DNA of 64,000 bases from Maratus speciosus (GCA_963932465.1 OZ010795.1:472616806-472680805); one strand, 5' to 3'; positions 46,745-58,378 are shown, numbered from the stretch's first letter. Made by a program: numbers and translations. The notes: generated from the sequence alone by a model not told the origin.

Positions 46745-47570
46745 CCGTCATTTTTGACGGGCTACCTTTCTAGTAATATTATAAAGTATATAATATTATT
46801 AATGCTTGTACGTTTGTGAGGTGTTATCTCTGAAACTACATAGCCAACTTAAAAAAAAAAATGTTGGTGGCCATCTCTGCTCCGAAAAAAAGGCTATTTT
46901 ATGTCAGTGCAAGACCCTACATCGCTGCAGGAGCAAAAAAGTTCTAAAATTGCGATTTCTGCGATATTGACTGGGTTAGAAACTTTAAATTTGGTGCGGT
47001 AGTTACTTTTAAGATGTAAATACTCGTAATGAACGCTCTCTTTAAGGTTCAATTTGACGGATAAACGTAAAAATTTCTAGAAAGGTTCTAAACTATGATT
47101 TATTTGGAATACTGAAATTTTTGGGATACTGTTGGGGTTAGAAACTAGAACTTTGGCATGGTAGTAATTAATAAGATGTAAATGCTCGTTGTAGAACGAA
47201 TTCTAAAAAATAGAAAGACTAAACAAAGCGGAAAAAGATCTAAAGATGATCTAAGTAACGAAGAAAATGGAACTGTTAGGAATATAAACATGAAAATTGA
47301 CATGTCTGTATTTATCATGACGTAAATTCTCGCAATAGAACAATTTCTAAAAATGTCGCTATATAAAACAGTGCAGAAACAAAAAACTTTCAAAAATTTT
47401 CAATTTCTCTGTTACTGCTGAGCCCAAAATCTTGAAATTTTGCTTCGGGTTAGTTTTAAAATATACAATTGTCTCTATGAATGGTTTCTAAAAAATTTAA
47501 AATTTAAAAAGATGAAATTAACGGAAAGCGATCTCAATTACCATTAATTTGGAATTATTAGGTACAGAAA
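46745..47570 (+). mobile_element. Hairpin/minisatellite element, family D
   Basis: A hairpin CCGTCATTTTTGACGG at 46745-46760 is followed by an AT-rich part, 'TTGTACGTTTGTGAGGTGTT', and about four diverged units of roughly 155-165 bp. The units centre on 'GTAGT..TTAAGATGTAAAT.CTCG' (near 47000 and 47165) and looser copies near 47325 and 47450. The T5 run seen beside other family hairpins lies here only inside the loop. The far end was not found, so assignment to the same class is weaker. Confidence 0.5.
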
Positions 47571-47599
47571 CTTTAAATATTTCATAATGCTGCATTTCC

Positions 47600-49430
47600 T
47601 CCGCAAAACATGTGATTTAAATGCAACAAAACTGATAGATACCCACCTAGCATTAAATAAATTGTGTAAATATTGAATAAAGACCTGTATGGAACAGTGA
47701 GTAGGTTGCCCGAAAGTACTTGTTAAAGTGTTCCTTCTCTAGGCTTTTCTCTCTCTCGTCAAGGCCACTAACAGAGGGAAGTGCCGTTTTAAATGTGATA
47801 TGAATTTTTTATCCGATTCGTTTTTCTAGACGTTTTATCATAAGGTCATATTCTCAATTATCATTAGTAGATTATGTTTATATATTAACTTATTCTGGTG
47901 AAATTTTGTAATCGGGTTCATATTGGCGTATGTTAGCTTGCATGATTTGCTGAATAAATATGTATGGATTTGTAAATTACTTCAAATGACACTTTGACAG
48001 CTCAAAAGTTATGCAGACGATATATTCAGATCTTGTGTCATACTTTATGTTGTAATCATTGCCGATTTCTTTTATTTAATACATGCTAAATACAGCTCAA
48101 CTTGTGCAGAATATGTTTGAAAACAAAACAATACAGCGTATGTAGTGGCCAGCATACACTCATCATTCAAATTCGATCGAGCGTATCTAAAACACACTCT
48201 AACGAAGCATTGCATGCCACTTTTGATGTATTCGGTACTTTGATACTATATTAGATTTTGAGAAGAGAATTCCTTAAATGTTATCGACAACCTCATTGCA
48301 TCCGTGGAAAACAGATATTGTACAATATTAACTATTCCGGGGGAGCACACACCATATAAAGTATAGTCTATTTCTTTTTAAACATCATATACTTGTCATT
48401 TAAAGTTACTCAAATTGGTGCGGAGCGTCTGATTATGCTCTTGATATCATTTTATACAGTTAAAATTCCGATATAAGTAAATTAGAGTTTCATTTTCTAT
48501 TTTATTTTTAATATATTGCGTACTTTCAATTTTATATCCATTCATGGCTGTCTTGAATGGTTTGATTTCCCATTTTTTTAAACAGTGTATACGAATTTAT
48601 ATATAAGATTTTGTAATTCTACAATTCGTTTATTTTCATCATTTCAATTTTTCGCAGTATATGGACAATTAAAGATAACATCTCATTTGCTTTGCTTCCA
48701 CATGTTATCATTAAATCTATGTTCTCAGTAATATCGCTCAGACTAATCCCTCTGAGGGAAGTCCTAGTTAATTTAAACTTAATCAATAAAAGAAGTTATT
48801 ATATATTTTTTATATTACATATATATGTTCCTTGTTGCTGTAGTTATTTAATTTTATCACTGTAAAAACATTTTCTATGCTTTGCAAGTTGCAAATATCT
48901 ATTTTAAATTATAGTCAGCTGACATTTGATTGTCATAATGCATTTCCATATCGAAGATGAAGTCGTTTCCATAGCAACAAAATCAAATCGATAGTGTTCT
49001 ATCTGCCTTATTTTTGAGCTTGAAATAATTTAAATCAATTTAAATTATGTTTTAAATCGTAAAATATGATATTTAAATTTTATTCTAAATACATATAAAT
49101 ATATATGACAAACTGTAGTTAAATCAAGCTAAAAATGTCAAAACTATAGTTAAAACAAATTAAAAATGACAAAACTAAAGTTATTTAAGTTAAACTTATA
49201 TAGACAAATTCAACATAAAAAGTTTTTTCCTACATAAAAGCGTATTTTTTTTTTCCATCGCCAACCGGTGATAAATCGCCAAATAAACGAAAATTTCGTT
49301 ATTTTTTTACGGACGTTGTATCGGGGTTCCGCCAAAAAAATTTTTATAAACGTATATATCCATATGAGAAGAACATTCTATAATTTTTTCAGATTTTTCT
49401 GAGTATGCCCGTATGGAGACCTTCCTTGTC
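47600..49430. other. Long AT-rich stretch, no gene recognised
   Basis: No reading frame, tandem array or terminal repeat that I can support. A short locally repeated motif ('AAACTATAGTTAAA' / 'AAACTAAAGTTATT') lies near 49115-49195, and 'CGCCAAATAAACG' near 49280 recalls the TTTGGCG repeats. Confidence 0.45.
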
Positions 49431-49439
49431 AGTAATGCT

Positions 49440-50335
49440 TACGAATTCTTTTGAGTAGCCCTACATCATATGTTCTATAGAAATTGTACACACTATGCAG
49501 TATGCAAAAATTAAGTTTAACTTAAAAACGCATACCACAACTGAAAACGCACATTCGGCAATCATCCCTAAAAATCAACACTTCGGATACAATATTGTAT
49601 CCTAAATCTTTTATGTATCCCTGTAAGTGAACGATAAATGCAATGCACACCATATTCTTCTGCAAGCACCTTGTAGTAAACCTCAGTAATGTATATTAAT
49701 TTTATCATGTTTCAAATAGTGCAACATAATTGAAATACACTGCCAAAAGCTTTCCTCGTACAGAGTATATATAGTACATAATAGAACTCTTTTGCGTGAT
49801 ACTGTAAATGAATGATGAATGCTTTTGAGCCTATATTCTACATAAAGCATGTATTAGTGCACCTGGTAAATTCATGCCAATTTCATTATGTTGTAACAAA
49901 CTAACATCATTAAAATACGTCGCAAACGTTTTTCTTCATAGACCATAATATAAAGGAATACTTTTAAAATCGCCCGTAACCGTACTGTAAGTGCTACACA
50001 TAACATATTCTATGCTAACCATTTTCTAGTGCACCGCAATAATCTATATAAATTCCATTATGTTTAAAATATTGTACTAGTAAAATACACCGTAAATGAT
50101 TTTTCCCTATAGACCCTAATGTAACGGAATACTTTTAAGTAACCCTGTAAATGAACTATAAATGATACACAATTCAATTTCAATACGAACATGCCATAGT
50201 GAACCTCAGTAACGTATATCAATTACATGGCAATCCGAGTATATTTAAGCGAGTTAGAACACGGACAAGCAGACAGACAAATGGACAGACAAATCCAATT
50301 CATAAACACTTTTCAACTCTATGTTGGAAAGTGTT
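49440..50335 (-). mobile_element. Minisatellite element, family C, with terminal hairpin
   Basis: At least five diverged units of about 145-180 bp share 'CCCTGTAAGTGAAC.ATAAATG', 'CTCAGTAA.GTATAT.AATT' and 'CATTATGTT'. The right end has CAGACAGACAAATGGACAGA, then a hairpin at 50305-50335 (AACACTTTTCAAC / GTTGGAAAGTGTT, one mismatch) followed by AAAAAAA. The arm GTTGGAAAGTGTT is the inverse of the start AACACTTTCCAAC seen at 22371, 23842 and 30123. So both ends of this family are known, though at different loci. Confidence 0.7.
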
Positions 50336-50594
50336 AAAAAAATATGCGGACTGGTTGATTACGACAAGTTAAATATATAACGGCAACATAATCAGTGTTT
50401 TATTTGCCCGATAATATACTTAATAACACGGTTGCCACAGGAACCTACTTTTTTAACAATTGCCAAGCCTATCTTTCCAATCAATAATAAACCACCTCGA
50501 AGATCAGTAACAATTTACGACGATGACTATTGTTCAGAAAGAAAAATAATAATATTACAAAAATGATTCCTGTCGCAATCCTGTAATAATGCAC

Positions 50595-51140
50595 TTTTTT
50601 ATCTCACAGGCTATCAGACCCTGAGAGCTAATGTGACCGCAGGTTATGTATGTATGTACGTACGTATGTATGTATGGACGTAACGCGATAACTCTTCATA
50701 GAAATATCCGATTTGCTTCAAATTTTGTAAATAGGTTCATTCTGATAAGGCGCGTCCCCGATTAATTTTGGGGGTACATTGGTTAAGTATAAAGGGGGGT
50801 GGGAACGGCGGCTAACCTCCCTTAATTTAGATAAATGTAGATGCAGAATTATCCGATTTGCTTCGAAATTTGTAAATAGGTTCATTATGATAAGGCGCTT
50901 CCGTGATTATATTTGAAGCATCATTGGTTAAGTATAAAGGAGGGGAACGGGTGGATAATTCTCCTCCTTAATTTAGATTAATGGTTTTTTCATGCAGAAT
51001 TATCCGATTTGCTTCCAATTTGGTATACCGGTTTATACTGATAAGGCGCCTCCCTGATTAGATTTGGAGGTTCATTTGTTAAGTATAAAGGGTGGAACGG
51101 AGGACTAATCCCCCCTAAATTTATTTACCGTTTTACTCAA
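50595..51140 (+). mobile_element. Hairpin/minisatellite element, family A, locus 3
   Basis: TTTTTT precedes hairpin 50602-50629 (TCTCACAGG... / CCTGAGAGCT, slightly diverged). A TATGTATGTACGTACGTATG run and about three units of 145-150 bp follow (GGTTCATTCTGATAAGGCGC, TTGGTTAAGTATAAAGG at 50775, 50919, 51070). The right end GAGTGAGTTC near 51148 may be a short inverse of the hairpin start. Confidence 0.75.
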
Positions 51141-51366
51141 AAAGAGTGAGTTCTATTTTATGAATAATGGACATAAATAAGAGTGTAATGTACAATTAGT
51201 GTGAATAGACTGTGAGCTCAACGCCATCAGTTTAACTGGGCGCTTTTCCTTTTATTAAACTCTATACTACACTATTTAAATGTATTAATTATACCATGAT
51301 GTTAATGGCATATATATGGTAATGGTAATACACTGTAAATATCAATTAAGAAAATATTTGACGCAA

Positions 51367-51458
51367 TACAATCTAAGTAGAAAGAACAACGTTATTAGCT
51401 GCAATAGCAAGTTAATATGTTCTGGTGCTAATAACGTTGTTTTTTCTATCTAGATTGT
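51367..51458. repeat. Short palindrome
   Basis: Arms ACAATCTAAGTAGAAAGAAC...GTTATTAGC and the inverse GCTAATAACGTTG...CTAGATTGT surround a 27-bp loop. Probably a small MITE or its remnant; no target duplication identified. Confidence 0.7.
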
Positions 51459-51542
51459 AAATACAATGTAAATAGCATTCACGACATGCAGCTGGTACAG
51501 AAATTTTAGCATTTGATGTTGAAAATATCCCATGTATTTCTA

Positions 51543-52407
51543 CACTGGTGTCCAAAATTAAGGACCAATCACAAAATGCTGATTTTTAAGTAAGCGAATA
51601 CTCAAAAGGAAATAATATAATTCCAATAATTACTATCCCTACAGCACAGCTTGTCCATATAGCATCTCATTCATGTCGCACATGGTCACAAGTGTCACAG
51701 TCACTACAGTGAAACAAAAAATAGGAAATTCCACACGTCTCATTATGAGTCCCAAATGATCACTATATGTGACTCCACTTAGACGTCAATGTGACTGTTG
51801 CTTTGTGACAAGTCACCAGGTGACTTTACAATGTAGTTACATTGTGACTCTCACGTGACTGTCATTTTTAGACTTAATTTCAAAGTCATCATGAACTTTG
51901 CATTATGATAAGTCACCAAATAATATCACATTATAGTCACATGGTGACTTTTCACAAAAGAGCACAATGGTGACATCACAGTAGTCTCTTTGTCACCTGA
52001 AAGTCATCATGTGACAATGTGACATTATTTGGTAACTTATCACAATACAGCGTTCACGATGACTTTGAAATTGAGTCTACAGATGACAGTTATATGAGAG
52101 TCGCAATGTAACTACATTGTAAAGTCACATGGTGACTTGTCACAAAGCAGTAGTCACAGTGACGTCTCAGTGGAGTCACATATAGTGATCATTTGAGACT
52201 CATAATGAGATGTATGGAATTTCCTATTTTTTTTGTTTAATCGTAGTTACTGTGACACTTGTGACCATGTGTGACATGAATAAGATGTTATATGGACTAG
52301 CTATGCTGTAGAGATAGTAGTTATTCGCATTATATTATTTCCTTTTGAGCATTCGCGTACTTGAAAATTAGCATTTTTTGATTGGTCCTTAATTTTGGAC
52401 GCCAGTG
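51543..52407. mobile_element. 865-bp Tc1-type palindrome rich in GTGAC/GTCAC
   Basis: TA at 51541-51542 and 52408-52409 flank ends CACTGGTGTCCAAAATTAAG and CACTGGCGTCCAAAATTAAG (other strand). The arms stay paired through the whole element, with a centre near 51965-51985. The inner 600 bp is packed with GTGAC and GTCAC pentamers on both strands. Non-coding. The CACTGG end and TA duplication fit a Tc1-type foldback. Confidence 0.88.
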
Positions 52408-52409
52408 TA

Positions 52410-53549
52410 TATGTATCTCTAGATTTATTTATTCTGTGTTTTCTATATCTTAAAGAATATTTGACTTCGTACTTCAAAAACGAATATTTTTCCTATGAAT
52501 TTTGAAATACATTGTTGGGAATAAGTTATATGAAATAACTTCACTTGAGCCAAAATCTTATAGTTTTTTTCTTTTTGAAATTATTTACTGTTGCATGACA
52601 GATATTTCACAAACTGTGCCAAAAATACATTTATCTGAAAAACAATATATATTTTTTTAACCATTACGAGGTGGAACCCATCGAATTTTGACGAAAGAAA
52701 ATGTTAAAAAGAACTGTGACATTGATTTACAGGATGATTATAATTAAAGTTTCACTTTCAAAAGATTGTAAAAAAAAAAAAGAACCAGTGGTCAGAAAGA
52801 CCTGATATTTCATGTGAGTATAGGTGAAGCAATTTGCATTTGTTTTGCGTAAGAAAAAAAGTACAAAAGTGGACCGATGGATGGCGCTGTACTCATCATA
52901 AGATGCTGAATAAAAGACGTGACATGCTGTTGTGACACTCTTTGTTCAAACGATATCCACCACGACAAGGTGGTGCCACAGCCGATAGGAAAAAATCGGT
53001 TTTTAATTATCCCTAGACCAAAAACTATGGAAATAACAAAAACGAAAATACACCCATCTCTACGAATTTATCGATCAAATTCTTCAGACCGAATGCAGTC
53101 ATTGGGCCAGAGTCGCTTCTTAAATACTTAAATATTCGGAATTTCTTCAATTCAGTTGCAGCCCAGTGACCGATCTTCACACACACAAAAAAAGTGTTAA
53201 TATGTTAGAGCTTAGAGTGAGCCTAGAGCGACCTAGCCTTAGAGCTTAGAGTGAGTCTAGACTGACCTATTTAGAGTGAATATTCACTCTAAGCAGGAGT
53301 GAGTATTGGTATTACTCATTAGCCAATCAGAACAGACTTGATTAAGACTTTTTTTTTAAGATAAGAGGAAGACTTCCGCCAATTTAAGATTAAAATATAC
53401 GGATATTATTAAATGGATTATTTATGGATCTTTTTATTTTCCTATAAAATAAAATGCAATTAATTCATAAAGGATACAGAATGATAGAATTTTCTCGAAG
53501 AGCATACGAAACACTTCTGCGGTTTCAATTAAAAAAATTTCTATTACTG
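52410..53549. other. Spacer with GAGTGAATATTCACTC motifs
   Basis: No gene recognised; the open frame 52919-53131 is unsupported. At 53195-53310 a cluster of 'TAGAGTGAG' words includes a perfect palindrome AGAGTGAATATTCACTCT at 53273-53290. The segment 53365-53420 ('TTAAGATAA', 'AAAATATACGGATATTATTA') matches 56224-56274 and 59385-59417. Confidence 0.5.
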
Positions 53550-53634
53550 TTAAGAGGGCTGGTCACTCAGATTCAGAATTCTCCTCCGTAATGTTAAGTC
53601 TATGGGCATTTGATGCATTTGTATATTTAAAATA

Positions 53635-55165
53635 CACTGCTCAAAACAATTAAAGGATATTTGAAGTTTTATATAAAATAAAGATATAAACGAAATTTTT
53701 TTGCCGAAAATAGAAGAAGAGAATCACAAATGCAAATTTTTCTGGTTTTCAAACTGTGGAGTATGCAAATTTTGAGTTCGACGTCAAAAACGTCGCTTCA
53801 GCGGCAGCGAATGGAATTTTATTTTCAACTGGATAAAAGAGAATGAAGACAAGGATGATCGGCATTCAGTGATTGCTTTGTTTCGATGAGTACGATGTCT
53901 CAGCGAAGTCATTTGACAGATTCAGAAGCTTTGAGAATTGTTGGTAGGTTAGAAGGGGGCCAAACTCAAGCCGAAGTAGCGCAAGCAATTGGAGTGTCAC
54001 AAAGTGTCATTTCCAGGATCTGGAACCGTTTTTTGGAGAGTGGATGTGCAGGCCGAAGACCAGGGCAAGGTCGTAGATGGGCAACAACGCCCAATGAAGA
54101 TCGGTATTTAGCGTTAACAGCTCGGAGACACCGAAACATGAACGCTACTCTTCTCCAACAACACCTTCGCTCGGCTACAGGCAGCACGATTTCAACTCAG
54201 ACTGTCCGAAACCGGCTCCATGCTGTAGGTCTGTATGCTCGCCGACCGATGGTATGTGTTAGATTAACATCAAGGCATCGTCGCGACCGCAGGGAGTGGG
54301 CAACCGAGCATGTCAACTAAAGGAGAAATGAGTGGAGCAATATTATGTTTTCTGACGAATCCCGTTTTTCTGTGCATCCGGATAATAGGCGTATTTTCAT
54401 CTGGAGGGACCGTGGCAGTAGGAATAATCCTGCGTTCGTGCACGAAAGTGTCAGATTTGGCGGTGGAGGAGTGTTGGTGTATGGTGGCATCTCCATTGAC
54501 GGGCGCACTGACCTCTACATCATTCGAGATGGAGCTCTGACTGGTCGCCGATATAGGGATGAGATCCTCAGACCTATTGTAGTCCCTTACGCTGCAGCAA
54601 TCGGAGATAACTTCATTTTAATGGACGATAACTGCAGGCCATATCGTGCAAACCTGGTGGGGGATTTCCTTTTCGAGGAAGGAATCATTCGAATGGAATG
54701 GCCAGCGTGTTCTCCAGACATGAATCCAATCGAGCACGTTTGGGACGCTCTAGGAAGACGAGTTTCTGGCCGACAACAACCCCCACAAACTCTCCAAGAA
54801 CTGGAAAGAGCTCTTCTGGAAGAGTGGGGCAGAATACCCCAACTCGTCATTAATAGCCTCATTGAGTTCATGCCTCAAAGGTGTTCAACGTTGCTGGCCG
54901 CCCGTGGAAACCATACCCCCTACTGAAAATGATTTTCTTTGAAGAAAACACCTTTTCTTATTCTTTTTTTCTCATATGCACAAATTGTGTTTTTTTTCCT
55001 TTAGTAAACAAATGCGCAATAAAATGCATTTTTTTCTGCCAAACATGTGTAATTTATTCTCATATAACCTACTATGTCTGTCGACCATGTATCAATCAGC
55101 TAAACAGTTTACCAGATACAAAATCCACCTAAAACTGCAATATCCTTTAATTGTTTTGAGCAGTG
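53635..55165 (+). mobile_element. Tc1-like element, copy A (1531 bp, defective)
   Basis: TA at 53633-53634 and 55166-55167; inverted ends CACTGCTCAAAACAATTAAA. Same length as copy B. The transposase frame 53886-54926 is open except for one TAA. Inserted in the left arm of the TTAA foldback. Confidence 0.95.
53886..54926 (+). pseudogene. Tc1-like transposase, copy A, stop at codon 145
   Basis: Same 346-codon frame as copy B, with TAA at 54318-54320 where copy B has a Trp codon (TGG), so two base changes. The rest of the frame stays open, including the catalytic Asp, Asp and Glu blocks (FSDESRFSV, LMDDNCRPY, SPDMNPIEHVW). It differs from copy B at roughly a dozen residues. Probably non-functional unless rescued by readthrough. 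Confidence 0.93.
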
Positions 55166-55529
55166 TATCTCCTATTGAAACTAATTTTTTTAATTTCTAT
55201 TTTTTGTGTACACTTCCTAAAAGATGTCTCTTCTTTTCTTAGTTCTCAAAATATTTCTAAAATATAAACTTAATTTTATAGGAAGTGTTAAAATCTTACT
55301 CACAGTTCGCCCGCTTTTAACACATAAAATATTAAATTCAGCATAGATTTTAGAAATATTTTGAAAACTAAGAAAAAAAGAGACATCCTTTAAGAAGAGT
55401 ACACAGAAAAAAGATGTCAAAAATATGAATTTCCCGAGAAGATATTTTAAATATACGAATGCATCAGAAGTCCATAGACTTAACATTACGGAGGAGAATT
55501 CCAAAGCTGAGTGATCAGCCCCCTTAAGT

Positions 55530-55813
55530 CTGCAGTTTTTAACGAGCTCTTGAAAGGTATATTCAAAGTTGAGTCATATATGCATTGCTTGCTTTATAAT
55601 TTTCACTCCCGTCTTGAGTCTGTCATGATTGATAATTATTATACACAGTGAAGTTCGAAGTAATAAATAAAGAGTGTCTCATTTGAGCCGATGCAGCTCA
55701 AATCAACGGGTAATGTTGAAAATTTCCGAATGAAGAAACGAGATTTCTGGAATATAGATAGTTTACGTCGAGTTCAGAACAACATCTGAACAGCAAGTCT
55801 ACGACGCATTTTT
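55530..55813. other. Short spacer
   Basis: No feature recognised between the TTAA foldback and the next hairpin element. Confidence 0.4.
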
Positions 55814-56188
55814 AGGTGCGTTCGTAATTATATAAACACGTAGCACCTATAGTCGTCGTTCTGTCCGTCTGTCCGTCCGCATATAACAGAGCAAAAACTA
55901 CCCAACCAAATGATCTGAAATTTTAAATATAGAATTGTTGCAAAATTGTGTCGAGCCATTTCAAATTTTATGAAAATTGGATGTATAGTTTAATTACAAG
56001 GACAGTCAAAAGTTTTTCGTTACTTTACGGTCAATAGGGAAAAATATTTCAAGTGTATTTTAATGATGTTACAGACTTTCGAACAGAATGAAATTTATAT
56101 GAACTTATGAAGTACATAAAAATATACATTCAGCACAATGTGAGGTGCAAAAAATATTTATTAAACTAATTCTAGTACGAACGCACTT
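55814..56188 (+). mobile_element. Hairpin element, family E (375 bp, both ends seen)
   Basis: TTTTT then hairpin 55814-55848 (AGGTGCGTTCGT... / ACGTAGCACCT), then CTGTCCGTCTGTCCGTCCGC. The right end at 56177-56188 reads ACGAACGCACTT, the inverse of the left start AGGTGCGTTCGT with one mismatch. No minisatellite is present. This short copy shows the plan cleanly: palindrome plus (GTCY)n at one end, a single inverse arm at the other. Confidence 0.8.
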
Positions 56189-56325
56189 CATTTGCCCCGT
56201 TTGACGTTCAATTTCCAACTTGTTAAGATAACAGAAGGCGTCTGCCATTTTAGGGTTAAAATATACGGATATTAGATAAAGTTAAAAAATGCTATAAAAA
56301 GTGATAGAAAATCTTTATTAAGATT

Positions 56326-56362
56326 GACGATCGTTTCGTCGCACCAACGGCGACATTTTCAA
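56326..56362 (-). ncRNA. Hammerhead-like motif, left arm
   Basis: On the minus strand a perfect hairpin GTCGC-CGTTGGT-GCGAC is followed by GAAA, a short CGATCG and then TC, flanked by GATT/AATC that can pair. This is the stem II / GAAA / stem III / GUC order of the small hammerheads reported in Penelope-like elements. The segment before stem II (TTGAAAAT) departs from the CUGANGA core, so activity is doubtful. Confidence 0.4.
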
Positions 56363-56396
56363 AATCATTTATGATAGAAAATACTTTCGCAAAATA

Positions 56397-57927
56397 CACT
56401 TCTCAAAACAATTAAAGGATATTGCAGTTTTAGGTGATTTTGTATCTGGTAAACTGTTTAGCTGATTGATACATGGTCGACAGACATAGTAGGTTATATG
56501 AGAATAAATTACACATGTTTGGCAGAAAAAAATGCATTTTATTGCGCATTTGTGTACTAAAGGAAAAAAAACACAATTTGTGCATATGAGAAAAAAAGAA
56601 TAAGAAAAGGTGTTTTCTTCAAAGAAAATCATTTTCAGTAGGGGGTATGGTTTCCACGGGCGGCCAGCAACGTTGAACACCTTTGAGGCATGGACTCAAT
56701 GAGGCTATTAATGACGAGTTGGAGTATTCTGCCCCACTCTTCCAGAAGAGCTCTTTCCAGTTCTTGGAGAGTTTGTGGGGGTTGTTGGCGACCAGAAACT
56801 CGTCTTCCTAGAGCGTCCCAAACGTGCTCGATTGGATTCATGTCTGGAGAACACGCTGGCCATTCCATTCGAATGATTCCTTCCTCGAAAAGGAAATCCC
56901 CCACCAGGTTTGCACGATATGGCCTGCAGTTATCGTCCATTAAAATGAAGTTATCTCCGATTGCTGCAGCATAAGGGACTACAATAGGTCTGGGGATCTC
57001 ATCCCTATATCGGCGACCAGTCAGAGCTCCATCTCGAATGATGTAGAGGTCAGTGCGCCCGTCAATGGAGATGCCACCATACACCAACACTCCTCCACCG
57101 CCAAATCTGACACTTTCGTGCACGAGCGCAGGATTATTCCTACTGCCACGGTCCCTCCAGAGGAAAATACGCCTATTATCCGGATGCACAGAAAAACGGG
57201 ACTCGTCAGAAAACAGAATATTGCTCCATTCATTTCTCCTCCAGTTGACATGCTCGGTTGCCCACTCCCTGCGGTCGCGACGATGCCTTGATGTTAATCT
57301 AACAGATACCATCGGTCGGCGAGCATACAGACCTACAGCATGGAGCCGGTTTCGGACAGTCTGAGTTGAAATCGTGGTGCCTGTAGCCGAGCGAAGGTGT
57401 TGTTGGAGAAGAGTAGCGTTCATAGTTCGGTGTCTCCGAGCTGTTAACGCTAAATACCGATCTTCATTGGGCGTTGTTGCCCGTCTACGACCTTGCCCTG
57501 GTCTTCGGCCTGCACATCCACTCTCCAAAAAACGGTTCCAGATCCTGGAAATGACACTTTGTGACACTCCAATGGCTTGCGCTACTTCGGCTTGAGTTTG
57601 GCCCCCTTCTAACCTACCAACAATTCTCAAAGCTTCTGAATCTGTCAAATAACTTCGCTGAGACATCTTACTCATCGAAACAAAGCAATCACTGAATGCC
57701 GATCATCCTTGTCTTCATTCTCTTTTATCCAGTTGAAAGTCAAATTTCCTTCGCTGCCGCTGAAGCTACGTTTTTGACGTCGAACTCAAAATTTGCATAC
57801 TCCACAGTTTGAAAACCAGAAAAATTTGCATTTGTGATTCTCTTCTTCTATTTTCGGCAAACAAAAATTTCGTTTATATCTTTATTTATATAAAACTTCA
57901 AATATCCTTTAATTGTTTTGAGCAGTG
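56397..57927 (-). mobile_element. Tc1-like element, copy B (1531 bp, intact)
   Basis: TA at 56395-56396 and 57928-57929; inverted ends of at least 26 bp, CACTTCTCAAAACAATTAAA left and CACTGCTCAAAACAATTAAA right (other strand). Intact transposase on the minus strand. Inserted in the left arm of the Penelope-like element. Confidence 0.96.
56635..57675 (-). CDS. Tc1/Tcb2-like transposase, intact (346 aa)
   Basis: Complete frame with start MSKMSQRSYLTDSEAL and stop. Cuts out and reinserts the element at TA sites by binding the terminal repeats. Residues 15-52 form a helix-turn-helix (EVAQAIGVSQSVISRIW). A second DNA-binding segment spans about 65-115, with the basic linker GRRPGQGRRR at 57-66. 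The DD34E catalytic residues are Asp157 (FSDES), Asp248 (MDDN) and Glu283 (NPIEHVW), with a Gly-rich loop FGGGGVLVYGG at 191-201. Length is normal for the family. All key residues are present, so it could be active. Similar proteins are abundant in spiders (recalled, not searched). Confidence 0.96.
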   Translation of the reverse strand: MSKMSQRSYLTDSEALRIVGRLEGGQTQAEVAQAIGVSQSVISRIWNRFLESGCAGRRPGQGRRRATTPNEDRYLALTARRHRTMNATLLQQHLRSATGTTISTQTVRNRLHAVGLYARRPMVSVRLTSRHRRDRREWATEHVNWRRNEWSNILFSDESRFSVHPDNRRIFLWRDRGSRNNPALVHESVRFGGGGVLVYGGISIDGRTDLYIIRDGALTGRRYRDEIPRPIVVPYAAAIGDNFILMDDNCRPYRANLVGDFLFEEGIIRMEWPACSPDMNPIEHVWDALGRRVSGRQQPPQTLQELERALLEEWGRILQLVINSLIESMPQRCSTLLAARGNHTPY

Positions 57928-58268
57928 TATTTTAAAACAATAAACATAGTAAACAATGTCACGAGACATGATGCATAATGAAAAATATTGCAAACATAAA
58001 ATTAAATTAAAATTAAATTAGCTATTTGTGAGCGTGGATTAATTTTCATATAATTTAACAAAACAATAACATGGTAAACAATGTCACGAGACAACATGCA
58101 TATTGAAAAGCATTGCAAAATATAAAATAAAAATAATACTATCTTGGCTATTTGCGAGCGTGGATTAATTTTTACTATTGTTACTAAAATTACATAGCAT
58201 CTCTTTCCAAATTTTAGGTAATTCTATGGACACTGAATCATTGCAAATATTCATAAAAATTAATATAG

Positions 58269-58351
58269 AATGTCTAAGTGCAGAAACTTTGTATGAAAAA
58301 GGTGCTTGAGCATTATGAGTATACAAAGTTTTTGCACTTGGACATTCTATT
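58269..58351. repeat. Palindrome at the Penelope inversion junction
   Basis: TAGAATGTCTAAGTGCAGAA...TTTGTAT and the inverse ATACAAAG...TGCACTTGGACATTCTA face each other directly after the left inverted arm. Probably part of the template-switch or inversion junction. Confidence 0.6.
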
Positions 58352-58378
58352 CATAGAGCTTTCACAGTCTGTACCCCC

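Larger units (their letters stand above)
53554..55523. mobile_element. TTAA foldback element, copy 2, with Tc1 nested
   Basis: TTAA at 53550-53553 and 55524-55527 flank ends GAGGGCTGGTCACTCAG and GGGGGCTGATCACTCAG (other strand). Paired arms of about 200 bp are centred near 55300: GAATTCTCCTCCGTAATGTT and 'AAGATGTCTCTTCTTTTCTTAG' (22 bases in the genome, cited here as AAGATGTCTC and TTTTCTTAG) have inverse copies. Removing the Tc1 at 53635-55165 leaves about 440 bp. TTAA suggests piggyBac-type mobilisation. A second copy is at 20082-21890. Confidence 0.8.
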
